Shown: positions 18,512 through 28,469 of the stretch, one piece after another
How positions within the stretch are numbered: position 1 is the stretch's first letter
How the letters are laid out: each line of letters begins with the position of its first letter
Notes under the pieces: generated by a model
Databases searched by the model: none
Seen by the model: only the letters and a program-made list of their open reading frames with translations
Told to the model about the DNA's origin: nothing
Position numbers and translations under genes: made by a program
Origin: Neisseriaceae bacterium
Lineage (GTDB): Bacteria; Pseudomonadota; Gammaproteobacteria; Burkholderiales; Neisseriaceae
NCBI GenBank assembly: GCA_016864895.1
Contig: CP046107.1
Location: forward strand, 868,001 to 932,000
Direction of reading: 5' to 3'
DNA: 64,000 bases

Positions 18512-19111
18512 TCAAGAAAATAAGCTTAAATAATACTTATGCATGTTTAAAACTTGTTTTGCCAAGTAGCATTGATCCTGATTATTCACAATAACATCAT
18601 CAGCTAGTAATAATCTCTCTGTCCTAGATATTTGAGCATCGATAATTCTCTTAACATCTTCATAGGTTAAATGATCTCTTTGTATCACTCTATGTACTTG
18701 TATATTTTGATCTACATCTACCACCAATACTCTTTCTGTAATACCATTGTAGATACTGTTTTTATCAAAAACGGGAACAACTACTAGTCCATAAATATGA
18801 TCTATTTTCTTTTGCAACTGAATGGTTTGATTAAAAATAATAGGGTGTAAAATGTTCTCCAACTTCTCTTTAGCCAAAGGGTCTTGAAAAATTTTATCTC
18901 TCATCCAATCTCTATCTAAAGCATTATTTTGATCAATAGCTTCATGACCAAATGATAGTCTGATTTCATCAATAGCCAATCCATTTACTTGGGTTAACTC
19001 TCGACAAATCACATCCGTATCTATAACTGGTATACCTTGTTGTTGAAAAAAATTTGTTACAGTTGTTTTCCCACTTCCAATACCACCTGTAATTAATACC
19101 CAATGTCCCAT
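18512..19111 (-). CDS. coaE: dephospho-CoA kinase
   Basis: Last step of coenzyme A synthesis. The P-loop is GGIGSGKTTVTNFF, followed by GIPVIDTDVICRELT, HPIIFNQ and VVVPVFD, and a C-terminal helical region with QISRTERLLLADDVIVNN. The length of 199 aa is typical. It lies 5 bases after pilD; the pilG-pilD-coaE order is the one known from Neisseria and Pseudomonas. Confidence 0.95.
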   Translation of the reverse strand: MGHWVLITGGIGSGKTTVTNFFQQQGIPVIDTDVICRELTQVNGLAIDEIRLSFGHEAIDQNNALDRDWMRDKIFQDPLAKEKLENILHPIIFNQTIQLQKKIDHIYGLVVVPVFDKNSIYNGITERVLVVDVDQNIQVHRVIQRDHLTYEDVKRIIDAQISRTERLLLADDVIVNNQDQCYLAKQVLNMHKYYLSLFS

Positions 19112-19116
19112 GATCT

Positions 19117-19968
19117 CTAATACCTTAAATTAATGCTGAGCCATGATGAAATTTCCGGATAAAAAATAAATAAAATTAATCCAGAAATAGCAATAGCAGG
19201 CCCAAAAGGCATTTCCTGGTTCTTTCCAATTTTAAATACTAGAGCAAAAATCAAACCACTAATAGAAGCAAACAACAATAAGAATGGTAAGTTTACAATA
19301 CCTAACCATGCACCAATGGCTGCAAAAAGCTTAAAATCACCATAGCCTACCCCTTCCTTTGCTGTCAGGAATTTAAAAATTTGGAATACTATCCAAAATA
19401 ATAAATAGCCGACCAATGCCCCCAACACCGCAAATTCTAAACTCACTTCATACACTTTAAATAAATTAAATAATAAACCTAACCATAGTAATGGGATTGT
19501 AATGATATCTGGCAATAATTTAGTTCGAAAGTCAATAAATGTTAATGCAATAAGAGCAGAAGAAAATACTACCCCCCCCAATAAAGCATAGCTCAAACCA
19601 AATCTATAATAAAGTAAAGTAAAAATAACACCAGTTATCAATTCAACTATTAAGTATTGCAAGCTAATTTTATGATGACAATATCGACACCGCCCCACCT
19701 GCAACACATAGCTCACCACAGGAATATTTTCATAAAGCTTAAGCTTAGTGTGACAATGAGAGCAATGAGATTTTGGAAAAAATAAATTAAACTTTTTTTG
19801 ATCCTCCGCCACTGGCAAGTCTAAAAGTAATCTAGCCTGATTTTTCCAGTAACACTCCAGCATCAATGGTAATCTATAAATAACTACATTTAAAAAACTA
19901 CCTACAATCAGACCTAAAATAAAAAAACATATTAAAAAAAGATAAATATCAACCATATAACTGTTCAT
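19117..19968 (-). CDS. pilD: type IV prepilin peptidase / N-methyltransferase PilD
   Basis: Inner-membrane aspartyl protease that cleaves and N-methylates prepilins. The N-terminal part is LGLIVGSFLNVVIYRLP. A cytoplasmic zinc loop with two C-x2-C pairs (CSHCHTKLK and CRYCHHK) follows. The two catalytic Asp lie in FIDFRTKLLPD and in GYGDFKLFAA (the GXGD motif). About seven to eight membrane segments are visible over 283 aa. It follows pilG by 2 bases and precedes coaE by 5. The ATG at 19968 is used; an ATG four codons later is possible. Confidence 0.95.
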   Translation of the reverse strand: MNSYMVDIYLFLICFFILGLIVGSFLNVVIYRLPLMLECYWKNQARLLLDLPVAEDQKKFNLFFPKSHCSHCHTKLKLYENIPVVSYVLQVGRCRYCHHKISLQYLIVELITGVIFTLLYYRFGLSYALLGGVVFSSALIALTFIDFRTKLLPDIITIPLLWLGLLFNLFKVYEVSLEFAVLGALVGYLLFWIVFQIFKFLTAKEGVGYGDFKLFAAIGAWLGIVNLPFLLLFASISGLIFALVFKIGKNQEMPFGPAIAISGLILFIFYPEISSWLSINLRY

Positions 19969-19970
19969 CT

Positions 19971-21221
19971 TTAAAAAGCTGAGGCTAAATTAAATATTGG
20001 TAAATAAATAGCAATTAAAATAATGCCTACAATAATACCTAACACCACAATAATAACAGGTTCTAAAATAGACTCTAATGTACTAACCGTTGAACTAACT
20101 TCCTCATCGAAACAATCCGCAGCATTATTCATCATTTCTTCCAAAGTTCCTGCTTCTTCTCCTACCTCTGCTAATTGTATAAATAACGGCGGAAAAATCT
20201 CTTCCATACTACGTATACTACTAACTAGACTTTCTCCTTGGAGCACCTGTTGTTCTATTTGATAAGTCGCTTTCTGAAATATAATGTTTTTTGAACTCTC
20301 TGAAATTAACGCTAACGCCTCTGTCATGGGCATCCCAGAGCCATATAAACATACAAAAGTTCTTGCCCATCTTGAAGCTTCTGCTCTCTGGATAATATAA
20401 CCGATAAGTGGCAATTGCAACGCTACCCTTGTAACTTTTTCTCTCAATTGTATATTATTCTTATAACGCCAAATAAAAGTAGTAATCAATAAAATAAGAA
20501 TAATTAATACCAATAAGCCTCCCCAATGCATTATAAAATCAGACAAAGAAATAACTGCGGTGGTTATCCAAGGCAGGGCTGCGCCAGCATCATCATAGAA
20601 CCCTTTAAAAATCGGTAAAATACAAATTAACATAAACAGAACCACAGAAATAGAAACACATATAACAACAGATGGATAAATAAGAGCCCTACGCACATTA
20701 TTAATTAATTTGGCATTTTTTTCCCTTTGAGTTGCAATTCTATCTAATGAATCCTCCAATAACCCAGAAGACTCCCCTGCTCGCACTAACCCTAAATACA
20801 GGCCATCAAAATATTTAGGATACTTTGCCAATGCATTCGTCAATGATGATCCCTGTTCAATTTCATTTTTTATATCGAACACCATCATTGCCATATTACT
20901 ATTAGTATTTCCACTAGCTATAATAACCAGTGCTTGAATTAAAGGTAATCCGGCTTTCAGCATAGAAGCAATTTGCCTAGTAAATACTGTAATATCTTTA
21001 GACCGAATCTTTTTTCTGTATCTGCTTGATCGCTTAATTTTACTAATTTTAATATTTTTATATCTCAACTGCCGACGAGCTTCTTTTTCATTAATTGCTT
21101 GTGCCTGCCCCCTTACTTCTTCATTAGTAATCTGATTAACACCTTCAAATTCATATAGTTTTGATCTAAAATTATTTTTAGACTTATTTTTTTGATGTAA
21201 CTGTAAAGATTGCTGAGCCAT
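19971..21221 (-). CDS. pilG: type IV pilus inner membrane platform protein (PilC/PilG family)
   Basis: The polytopic platform protein of the pilus assembly machine (PilG in Neisseria, PilC in Pseudomonas), equivalent to GspF. The N terminus is basic and soluble. Two GspF domains are visible, each with conserved Gly- and Glu-rich motifs: FTRQIASMLKAGLPLIQALVI and later ARTFVCLYGSGMPMTEALALISES with IQLAEVGEEAGTLEEMM. Three or four membrane segments include the hydrophobic end IIVVLGIIVGIILIAIYLPIF. Length 416 aa is normal. It lies 25 bases after pilF. Confidence 0.95.
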   Translation of the reverse strand: MAQQSLQLHQKNKSKNNFRSKLYEFEGVNQITNEEVRGQAQAINEKEARRQLRYKNIKISKIKRSSRYRKKIRSKDITVFTRQIASMLKAGLPLIQALVIIASGNTNSNMAMMVFDIKNEIEQGSSLTNALAKYPKYFDGLYLGLVRAGESSGLLEDSLDRIATQREKNAKLINNVRRALIYPSVVICVSISVVLFMLICILPIFKGFYDDAGAALPWITTAVISLSDFIMHWGGLLVLIILILLITTFIWRYKNNIQLREKVTRVALQLPLIGYIIQRAEASRWARTFVCLYGSGMPMTEALALISESSKNIIFQKATYQIEQQVLQGESLVSSIRSMEEIFPPLFIQLAEVGEEAGTLEEMMNNAADCFDEEVSSTVSTLESILEPVIIVVLGIIVGIILIAIYLPIFNLASAF

Positions 21222-21246
21222 AAATCATCGTACCTATTTATTCAAA

Positions 21247-22938
21247 TTAATTAGAGATTGACATTACTTCATCCAATGATGTTATTCCTTGTTTTACCTT
21301 TTCCAATCCTGAACGCCTCAGGGTGACCATCCCTTCATCTAAAGCAATTTGCAAAATGTATGACTCGTCTTTACCTGCCAAAATTGCTTTTTGTATTCTC
21401 TCTGAAACAGGCATAACCTCAAAAACACCCACCCTACCTCGATATCCAGTACCTTTACAATTCTTACAACCAACTGACTCATAAATTCTCCAATCTTCCT
21501 TTAAATCCTCAGGTGTGAATTTTAATTGATACAGTATCTCCTCTGGCATTTTTTTAGCTGGTTTCTTACAATCTGGACAAAGCTTTCGAACCAATCTTTG
21601 AGCTATAATTAAAAGTACAGAACTAGACACATTAAAAGCTTGAACCCCCATATTGCTCAAACGAGTTACAGATGCGGGTGCACTATTAGTATGCAATGTT
21701 GAAAAGACTAAATGTCCTGTCTGAGAGGCTTTCAGTGCAATATCTGCTGTTTCTAAATCTCTAATTTCTCCTACCATAATAATATCTGGATCCTGACGTA
21801 AAAAAGACCTTAGAGCTCTAGCAAAATCCAATCCTTGTTTTTCATTCATACTAACTTGGTTAGCACCCGGCAAATTAATCTCAACAGGATCTTCAACTGT
21901 CAAAATATTAACTTCAGGTGTATTTAAAATATTCAAACAGTTATAAAGTGTCACAGTCTTACCAGAACCAGTAGGACCTGTAACCAAAATCATGCCATAA
22001 GGTCTATAAATGGCTTCTAGCAAAATATTTTGTTCATACTCGCTCATCCCTAAATCCTTGAGCTCGATAAAACCAACTGTATTATCTAAAATACGAATAA
22101 CAATTTTTTCTCCAAACAACGTTGGTAAAGTACTCACCCGAAAATCAATAGTCTTTTTACGGTCAATTTTTAATTTCATACCACCATCTTGTGGTACCCT
22201 CTTTTCCGAAATATCAAGCTTTGCCATTACCTTGATTCTAGAAGAGATCTTATCTTTTGTGACTAATGGGGGTTGAACAATTTCTTTTAAAACACCATCC
22301 ATTCTAAATCGAATACGTGCATAGTATTCATAAAATTCAAAGTGGATATCAGAAGCCCTACTGAATACAGCATCATAAATAATTTTATTGACAAACTTAG
22401 CAATAGGCCCATCCTCACTCATTCCATCATCATTCATCATTTTAACAGGATTAAAGATTTGATCTTTTTGTAACTCTTCAAACATGCTTGTAGATTCTCG
22501 TCTAATAATTTCAAAAACGGAATCTAAAATATCATCTTCTACCAGAATATATTCAAGAGTATACGCTGTATTGAAAAATAATTTTCTATAGGACGACTCC
22601 AAAGTAGGATCTGAGACTGCTAAAAATAATTTATTACCTCGCTTAAAAATTGGCAAGATCCTATAATCATATAAATCTTCTTCTGAGGCAAGACCACTAA
22701 CATAATGATGAGTATCATAAACGGATAAATCAAAAACTGGGTAACCATAAATTTCTGATAAAATTCTAGCTAATTCCCTAGGTGATATCACATCAAAATC
22801 AAATAAATAGGAAATTAAACTATTAGCTTGATTCCCTACATCTCGAATATCTGACTTATATGTATTCAAAACCAGGTTATATTTCTCATCAGAAATATAA
22901 TTATTCCTTTTTAAAATATTTAATAGACCTAAACTCAT
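21247..22938 (-). CDS. pilF: type IV pilus extension ATPase (PilB/PilF family)
   Basis: Hexameric ATPase powering pilus polymerisation (PilF in Neisseria, PilB elsewhere). The N-terminal MshEN-type domains (about 1-150) are followed by the motor: Walker A GPTGSGKTVTLY (near 330), Asp box, Walker B DPDIIMVGEIRD, His box, and a zinc site CPDCKK...CKNCKGTGYRGRVGVFE near 465-500. The frame extends five codons upstream, but the ATG at 22938, with AGGGA about 9 bases before it, gives the family-like start MSLGLLNILKRN. It heads the pilF-pilG-pilD-coaE run. Confidence 0.95.
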   Translation of the reverse strand: MSLGLLNILKRNNYISDEKYNLVLNTYKSDIRDVGNQANSLISYLFDFDVISPRELARILSEIYGYPVFDLSVYDTHHYVSGLASEEDLYDYRILPIFKRGNKLFLAVSDPTLESSYRKLFFNTAYTLEYILVEDDILDSVFEIIRRESTSMFEELQKDQIFNPVKMMNDDGMSEDGPIAKFVNKIIYDAVFSRASDIHFEFYEYYARIRFRMDGVLKEIVQPPLVTKDKISSRIKVMAKLDISEKRVPQDGGMKLKIDRKKTIDFRVSTLPTLFGEKIVIRILDNTVGFIELKDLGMSEYEQNILLEAIYRPYGMILVTGPTGSGKTVTLYNCLNILNTPEVNILTVEDPVEINLPGANQVSMNEKQGLDFARALRSFLRQDPDIIMVGEIRDLETADIALKASQTGHLVFSTLHTNSAPASVTRLSNMGVQAFNVSSSVLLIIAQRLVRKLCPDCKKPAKKMPEEILYQLKFTPEDLKEDWRIYESVGCKNCKGTGYRGRVGVFEVMPVSERIQKAILAGKDESYILQIALDEGMVTLRRSGLEKVKQGITSLDEVMSISN

Positions 22939-23041
22939 TTCCATCCCTAGCAATCATCAATCTAACCTGCTAATTATACGCTAATACCATAATTTTTTTA
23001 TTGTAAATATCACAATCTTATATTCAGATATTAATAATAAA

Positions 23042-23069
23042 AAAAGAGAGTTGTCACCAACTCTCTTTT
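23042..23069 (-). terminator. rho-independent terminator after the porin gene
   Basis: A perfect 12-base stem (AAAAGAGAGTTG with CAACTCTCTTTT) around a 4-base loop, with A/T runs on both sides. It lies 28 bases after the porin stop on the minus strand. Confidence 0.9.
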
Positions 23070-23096
23070 CCTAAATTTATGTACTCCAAATTAAAT

Positions 23097-24227
23097 TTAG
23101 AACTTGTGACGTAAGCCCAAACCAAATGAATAAGATTCTTGTCTTTCTTCATCACGTTTGTACTTCTTACTGTCTTCGTCTCTTGCAACATCAGTTACTT
23201 GATCTCTAATCTCAACCCAAGACTTAGGCTTATTAGACCAGTAACCCAAACTAGCCAAAACTGCTGTACGCTTACTTAAGTTATAATCAACACCGACAAT
23301 AGCTTGGCTATATTTGTTTTTAGAAGGATCTTTAACATGGCGTTCTTTTTCCTCACCGTAAGCATACGAAATACGAGGTACAATATTACCAAGATTATAA
23401 GCAAACGTTATAGCACCTTGACTAGATCCCCAATTACTACACAAGGCATCACAAGAAATACCTACACTTTCCAAAGAATCTTTCAGACTAGCAGAATCTT
23501 TAGAATTAAGGTTTCTAGAATCTCTATACCCTAAGCCAGCAAATAGAGTACCATTGTCGTACCCAATATCTAAACCATGAACTTCACCATTTAATCTACC
23601 ATCTCGACCGATTGCATTGGCTGCACCACGGACATTTTTATAACCATAGTTAAAGAACCAACCGTAGTTTTCATAACCCAAACCTACGGCCAAAACATCT
23701 TTACTTAAAGCATCTTTACCATCACTGGATTGATTGTCTTTAGGTGAATACAATACATTTAAAGACAGACCACTCCAATTTGGAGAGTCGTAACGAACCC
23801 CAGTGTAACGACTACCATAACGACTGAAACTTTCCAAAGTTCTAATTCCGTTACCTGTCCAAGGGTCTAATTTACCCATAGACTTAAATGTATCTGACAA
23901 ATAACCAGCACGCAAAGTACCAAAACTACCAGCCAAACCAATAAAGCTATCACGAGTAGCCCAATGGCCAGCGTTTGAGCCACCACCTAAAGAAACAGAT
24001 TGCTCAATTTGCCAAATAGCTTTCAAGCCACTTCCTAAATCTTCTTCTCCTTTAAAACCAATGTAAGAGCCCCAGTCACTAATAACGCTTGTAGCTTTAT
24101 CACTGCGATCTGCCTTGTTATATTCCACGCCACCCTTAACTGAACCATACAGTGTTACGTCTGCAACTGCCGCTAAAGACGCTGTCGATAAAGCTAAAGT
24201 AATTAATGTTTTTTTCATATCTATCAT
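23097..24227 (-). CDS. outer membrane trimeric porin, Neisseria PorB-like
   Basis: General diffusion porin of the gram-negative porin family. A signal peptide with MKKTLITLALSTASLAAVA is followed by the mature start DVTLYGSVKGGVEYN, almost the classical neisserial beginning. GEEDLGSGLKAIWQIEQ, WATRDSFIGLAGSFGTLRAGY and the final YSFGLGLRHKF with C-terminal Phe (Bam signal) are hallmarks. Alternating beta strands and charged loops suggest a 16-strand barrel. A Cys pair (ISCDALCSNW) lies in a predicted loop, unusual for porins. The start is ambiguous: ATG at 24227 has GGAG 8 bases upstream, while the ATG at 24218 gives the canonical MKK. Stand-alone gene with its own terminator, so probably highly expressed. 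Confidence 0.93.
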   Translation of the reverse strand: MIDMKKTLITLALSTASLAAVADVTLYGSVKGGVEYNKADRSDKATSVISDWGSYIGFKGEEDLGSGLKAIWQIEQSVSLGGGSNAGHWATRDSFIGLAGSFGTLRAGYLSDTFKSMGKLDPWTGNGIRTLESFSRYGSRYTGVRYDSPNWSGLSLNVLYSPKDNQSSDGKDALSKDVLAVGLGYENYGWFFNYGYKNVRGAANAIGRDGRLNGEVHGLDIGYDNGTLFAGLGYRDSRNLNSKDSASLKDSLESVGISCDALCSNWGSSQGAITFAYNLGNIVPRISYAYGEEKERHVKDPSKNKYSQAIVGVDYNLSKRTAVLASLGYWSNKPKSWVEIRDQVTDVARDEDSKKYKRDEERQESYSFGLGLRHKF

Positions 24228-24321
24228 ATCTACCACTCCATTTTAGTTCTTATTTATAATAATCTAGCTCTAAACTCCGTAACGAATATCTAAAGCCATT
24301 TTAATACCTAGTTTTTTGTAA

Positions 24322-24360
24322 GTCTAACACATTTTAGACGTTTTAGTGCATTTCAAGCAA
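24322..24360 (-). promoter_or_regulatory. candidate porin promoter with palindrome over the -10 box
   Basis: On the minus strand TTGCTT and TAAAAT stand 18 bases apart (the -10 at 24336-24331), about 105 bases upstream of the porin start. The -10 is embedded in an inverted repeat, GTCTAA-6-TTAGAC (24322-24339), the position expected of a repressor operator. The binding protein is unknown. Confidence 0.4.
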
Positions 24361-24960
24361 TATATCAACACTATTCAAGCATTTTCTGTGTTTAAATAAC
24401 AACAAAATAATCAAAAAACAAGCTTAAAGCCAAACTAAACTTTGGTATCAAAATACTCGTACCCAATTAAGTCCAGTCTAACAGCTCTGGTTTCCCCATT
24501 TTGTTCCCAAGAAATCAATCATCGAAACGAGCATATAATAACATAAATAGTAGTCAATAGCTTTGTGGATTATCAAATATAAAATTTCTCTTAATACAAA
24601 AATTAAGTCCCAACCAACATGATTGGTGGCAGAAAACAAATTAAATCATAATAAAAATAAAAGATTATTATAATATATTTATTTTCAATAAGTTAATCAT
24701 AAAAATATTTTTTGGTTTTATTGTTTTGAGTGATACAAACCTGTTGCTTTAAAAATACACTTTTAATCAAGTAAATTGCATAACTCTTTACTAAGTTAGA
24801 TAATCTAGTTAACAAACTATCTTCCTTTGTCAATAACATTTAGGTATAATTTCATGCCGGCAAAATTCTTTAAGGGTCGAAATTATTGTACGTTTATTTA
24901 CTGATGGAGTCATAAGCGTTAGCTTGTAGTTTCTGGAAGTATTCTAATTTCTTTACAATA

Positions 24961-25193
24961 GATCCCCCCAATAGAAATCTCGTTACCTAAACTATGTATA
25001 TAAAAGGATGTTCAAATGACGGCTCAAAAAAAAGTGGTGAAAAAATTTCACTAAAAACAAGTACGCTAGTGTGATATATGGGGTTCGGTGAGTCATTGTG
25101 TCAAGCTTCGCCTACATGTGTAAATAAATGAGTAACCCACTACTGCTATGATAGCTGTAAAAAATTTTACTAGGCATATATCTAGGGGGGATC
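24961..25193 (+). mobile_element. decayed insertion sequence remnant, possibly IS3 family
   Basis: A 233-base segment bounded by inverted ends: GATCCCCCC at the left and GGGGGGATC at the right, with further weak similarity inward (TAGAAAT versus TAGATAT). Fifty-five bases inside the left end, AAAAGGATG serves as ribosome binding site for a 12-codon frame starting MTAQKKVVKKF (25016-25054) that ends in a stop. C-rich ends and an orfA start at about this distance are what IS3-family elements show, and the basic start resembles their OrfA. The interior is far too short and full of stops, so this would be a deleted relic. Family is an inference. Confidence 0.4.
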
Positions 25194-25414
25194 AATCAAT
25201 GATTGACATTTTTAAAAATTATGTCATTAATTAATTCAATAAATGGCAATAATGAAGTTTTGACCCAGTCAAGGAGAGTATTATTCAAACCACCAAATAT
25301 AATTAATCACCCTTAATGCTAACACCACTAATCAAAATGCATCATAATCCACAGTCTAGTAATACACCATTAAAGGGCAACTTACAGTAACATATTTTAG
25401 GAGAGTTTATAAAT

Positions 25415-26017
25415 TTGAAACAGCGTATTGGTTTATTTGGAGGCACTTTTAACCCCATTCACAATTGTCATATCCTAATAGCCGAAATTTTCATTCATGA
25501 AATGGGGTTGGATTTGCTTATTGTGATTCCATCCGGGTACTCTTACCATAAAGAAAATAATAATAAAAATATTGAAAATAACCATCGCTACAACATGTGC
25601 CAATTAGCTTTTTCAGCCTATACAAAAATCAAAATTTCAAATATTGATATTCAGAGAAGTGGTAACACATATACTTATGAGACTATTAAAATTCTTAGAG
25701 ATTTTTATCCAGAAAGTGAATTTTGGTGGTTGTTAGGTAGTGATTCTTTCTTAGAACTAGATAGTTGGTATCGCTACGAATACCTGATTCAGATGACTTC
25801 TTTTGCTATTGCATTAAGATCACCAAATACAGAGAAAGACATTGTAAAAAAAAATAATACCTTTATCACTCCCGCCAATATCAAAATTTTAAATATTCCT
25901 AAGTGTCCCACTAGTTCAACAAAGATCAGGGAAGGAATTAAAAATAAAGCCATAAATCCCCAATGGCTACCCAAAGAAGTTGAAAAATACATAAGAGAAA
26001 ATAAACTATATGTTTAA
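25415..26017 (+). CDS. nadD: nicotinate-nucleotide adenylyltransferase
   Basis: Adenylates nicotinate mononucleotide in NAD synthesis. The N terminus IGLFGGTFNPIHNCHILIAE carries the nucleotidyltransferase motif GGTFNPIH, with PSGYSYHK, WWLLGSDSFLELDSWYRYE and the C-terminal ISxTx-type motif CPTSSTKIREGI. The start codon is TTG: an AGGAGAG lies about 10 bases upstream and the frame starts exactly at the conserved motif. Length 200 aa. It overlaps the longest rsfS frame, and nadD-rsfS-rlmH is a conserved order. Confidence 0.95.
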   Translation: MKQRIGLFGGTFNPIHNCHILIAEIFIHEMGLDLLIVIPSGYSYHKENNNKNIENNHRYNMCQLAFSAYTKIKISNIDIQRSGNTYTYETIKILRDFYPESEFWWLLGSDSFLELDSWYRYEYLIQMTSFAIALRSPNTEKDIVKKNNTFITPANIKILNIPKCPTSSTKIREGIKNKAINPQWLPKEVEKYIRENKLYV

Positions 26018-26042
26018 TGATTTAATGAAAGGTAACAGATTC

Positions 26043-26420
26043 ATGACCACAAATGAAGAACGTCTTGATAATATGGTAACAATAGCCGTTAATGCTTTAG
26101 AAGATGTTAAAGCAAAAGATATTGTAGTACTAGATGTCCATCAACACACCACTCTTTTTTCACGTATTATCGTAGCAACAGGAGATAGCTCAAGACAAGT
26201 AAGAGCACTGGGACGCAATGTAGAGGAAGAGTTGAAATCTTCTGGCTATGAAATCTTGAGTGTAGAAGGTTTACAAAATAACGAATGGATTTTAGTTGAT
26301 GCTGGAGAACTGATCATCCATACCATGCAACCTGACATCAGGAAATTCTATAGCATAGAGACCCTTTGGGGTGCTGAAAAACCAGAACAACTTGATGTTA
26401 TGATTTCCAAAATTTATTAA
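26043..26420 (+). CDS. rsfS: ribosome silencing factor RsfS
   Basis: Binds ribosomal protein uL14 and blocks subunit joining in stationary phase or starvation. Characteristic are ALEDVKAKDIVVLDV, FSRIIVATGDSSRQVRALGRNVEEEL, VEGLQNNEWILVDAGELIIHTM and FYSIETLWG. The frame is open from 26010, overlapping nadD, but the ATG at 26043 has an AAAGG about 11 bases upstream and gives the usual N terminus (125 aa). It sits between nadD and rlmH with a 3-base gap to the latter. Confidence 0.95.
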   Translation: MTTNEERLDNMVTIAVNALEDVKAKDIVVLDVHQHTTLFSRIIVATGDSSRQVRALGRNVEEELKSSGYEILSVEGLQNNEWILVDAGELIIHTMQPDIRKFYSIETLWGAEKPEQLDVMISKIY

Positions 26421-26423
26421 AAT

Positions 26424-26894
26424 ATGAAAATAAATATACTCTCAGTCAATAATAAACTACCTAGCTGGCTTAATGATGGTTGCTCAGAATATTTGAAACG
26501 TTTTAGTGCAGATTTTAAGGTGACCCTCAAAGAAATAAAACCAGAAAGAAGAAACAATAATCAAAATATCAAACAAATACTATCGATAGAAGAAACAAGA
26601 ATAAGGGAAAATATCCCTTTCGAATCGAAAGTTGTTATACTAGATGAAAAAGGTCAAGCACTTAGCACAATAGATTTTGCCAATTATCTATCAAAATGGC
26701 GAGATGAAGGTGTTAATCCTTGCTTTATTATTGGTAGTGCAGATGGGCTCAGCTCTAATTTAAAAAAAGATGGTTTTTTCAATATGCAACTTTCTCGCAT
26801 GACGCTTCCCCATGGCTTAGCGAAAATAATACTGATAGAACAACTGTATCGGGCTGTAAGCATCATTCATCAACACCCTTACCATAGGTCTTAA
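26424..26894 (+). CDS. rlmH: 23S rRNA (pseudouridine1915-N3)-methyltransferase RlmH
   Basis: SPOUT methyltransferase modifying the tip of helix 69 on assembled ribosomes. Visible are KINILSVNNKLPSWLNDG, the motif VVILDEKGQALSTIDFA, FIIGSADGLS (knot region) and the highly conserved LSRMTLPHGLAKIILIEQLYRA, with the C-terminal HQHPYHRS. Length 156 aa is standard. Third gene of nadD-rsfS-rlmH; hemB follows after 30 bases. Confidence 0.97.
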   Translation: MKINILSVNNKLPSWLNDGCSEYLKRFSADFKVTLKEIKPERRNNNQNIKQILSIEETRIRENIPFESKVVILDEKGQALSTIDFANYLSKWRDEGVNPCFIIGSADGLSSNLKKDGFFNMQLSRMTLPHGLAKIILIEQLYRAVSIIHQHPYHRS

Positions 26895-26912
26895 AAAATA
26901 CTTAATCTTTAA

Positions 26913-27926
<1,014 letters not shown>

Positions 27927-28469
27927 ACATTCAAATCTTATAGTGCCAAGGTACGAAAACATACTCCCTATTTCACTTAACACGCCGCCATCGAGTTCAT
28001 ATTTTAGCAATTAACTCAACACAAAAAATAGCTTATTTGCATAAAATAAATCATTTGAGTTTTTTTAAATATCCACTTAATACCAGAACTCAAACAACCC
28101 TCCTTGAATTACTGTACATTCAATAATGTACAATCAAAATAAACCAATTAATCTACTATGTGGCTCAATGGCCAAAAAATTAATCGATTAACACACAATA
28201 GATGCTACTATTCTGCTGAGAAATTAAAATCCAAAATCAGTATACTCAAAATCATTAAACACCGAGTAATATGTTCGGGAATAATCTATTGAATTAGATT
28301 AGTTTCTCGATAATCACCAAAATCATAACAATATAGTTGATTTTTTTTACAATTCTTAATTAAATACCAGTATTCTAAATTAAGTTTTTCAATAACTTTA
28401 CAACATAAATATACCTTGGCAATTGATGATACAATAATTCATCATATAACACATACAAAGAATTAAGTA
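27927..28469. other. gene-free gap between hemB and the pseudouridine synthase
   Basis: These 543 AT-rich bases contain no credible ORF. The clearest structure is a perfect inverted repeat TGTACATT-4-AATGTACA at 28113-28132. Near the left edge, GTACGAAAA followed by an AT-rich CTC (27950-27965) resembles a segment of the gap upstream of carA (53312-53327). No terminator for hemB was identified. Confidence 0.5.

Larger units (their letters stand above)
24240..25414. other. gene-poor gap between porin and nadD
   Basis: Nearly 1.2 kb without a credible gene. The first 120 bases hold the porin promoter. The middle (24961-25193) looks like the remnant of an insertion sequence, described separately. 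A 14-base palindrome at 25157-25170 recurs in another gap. The last 40 bases include the ribosome binding site of nadD. No tRNA or rRNA was seen. Confidence 0.6.
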
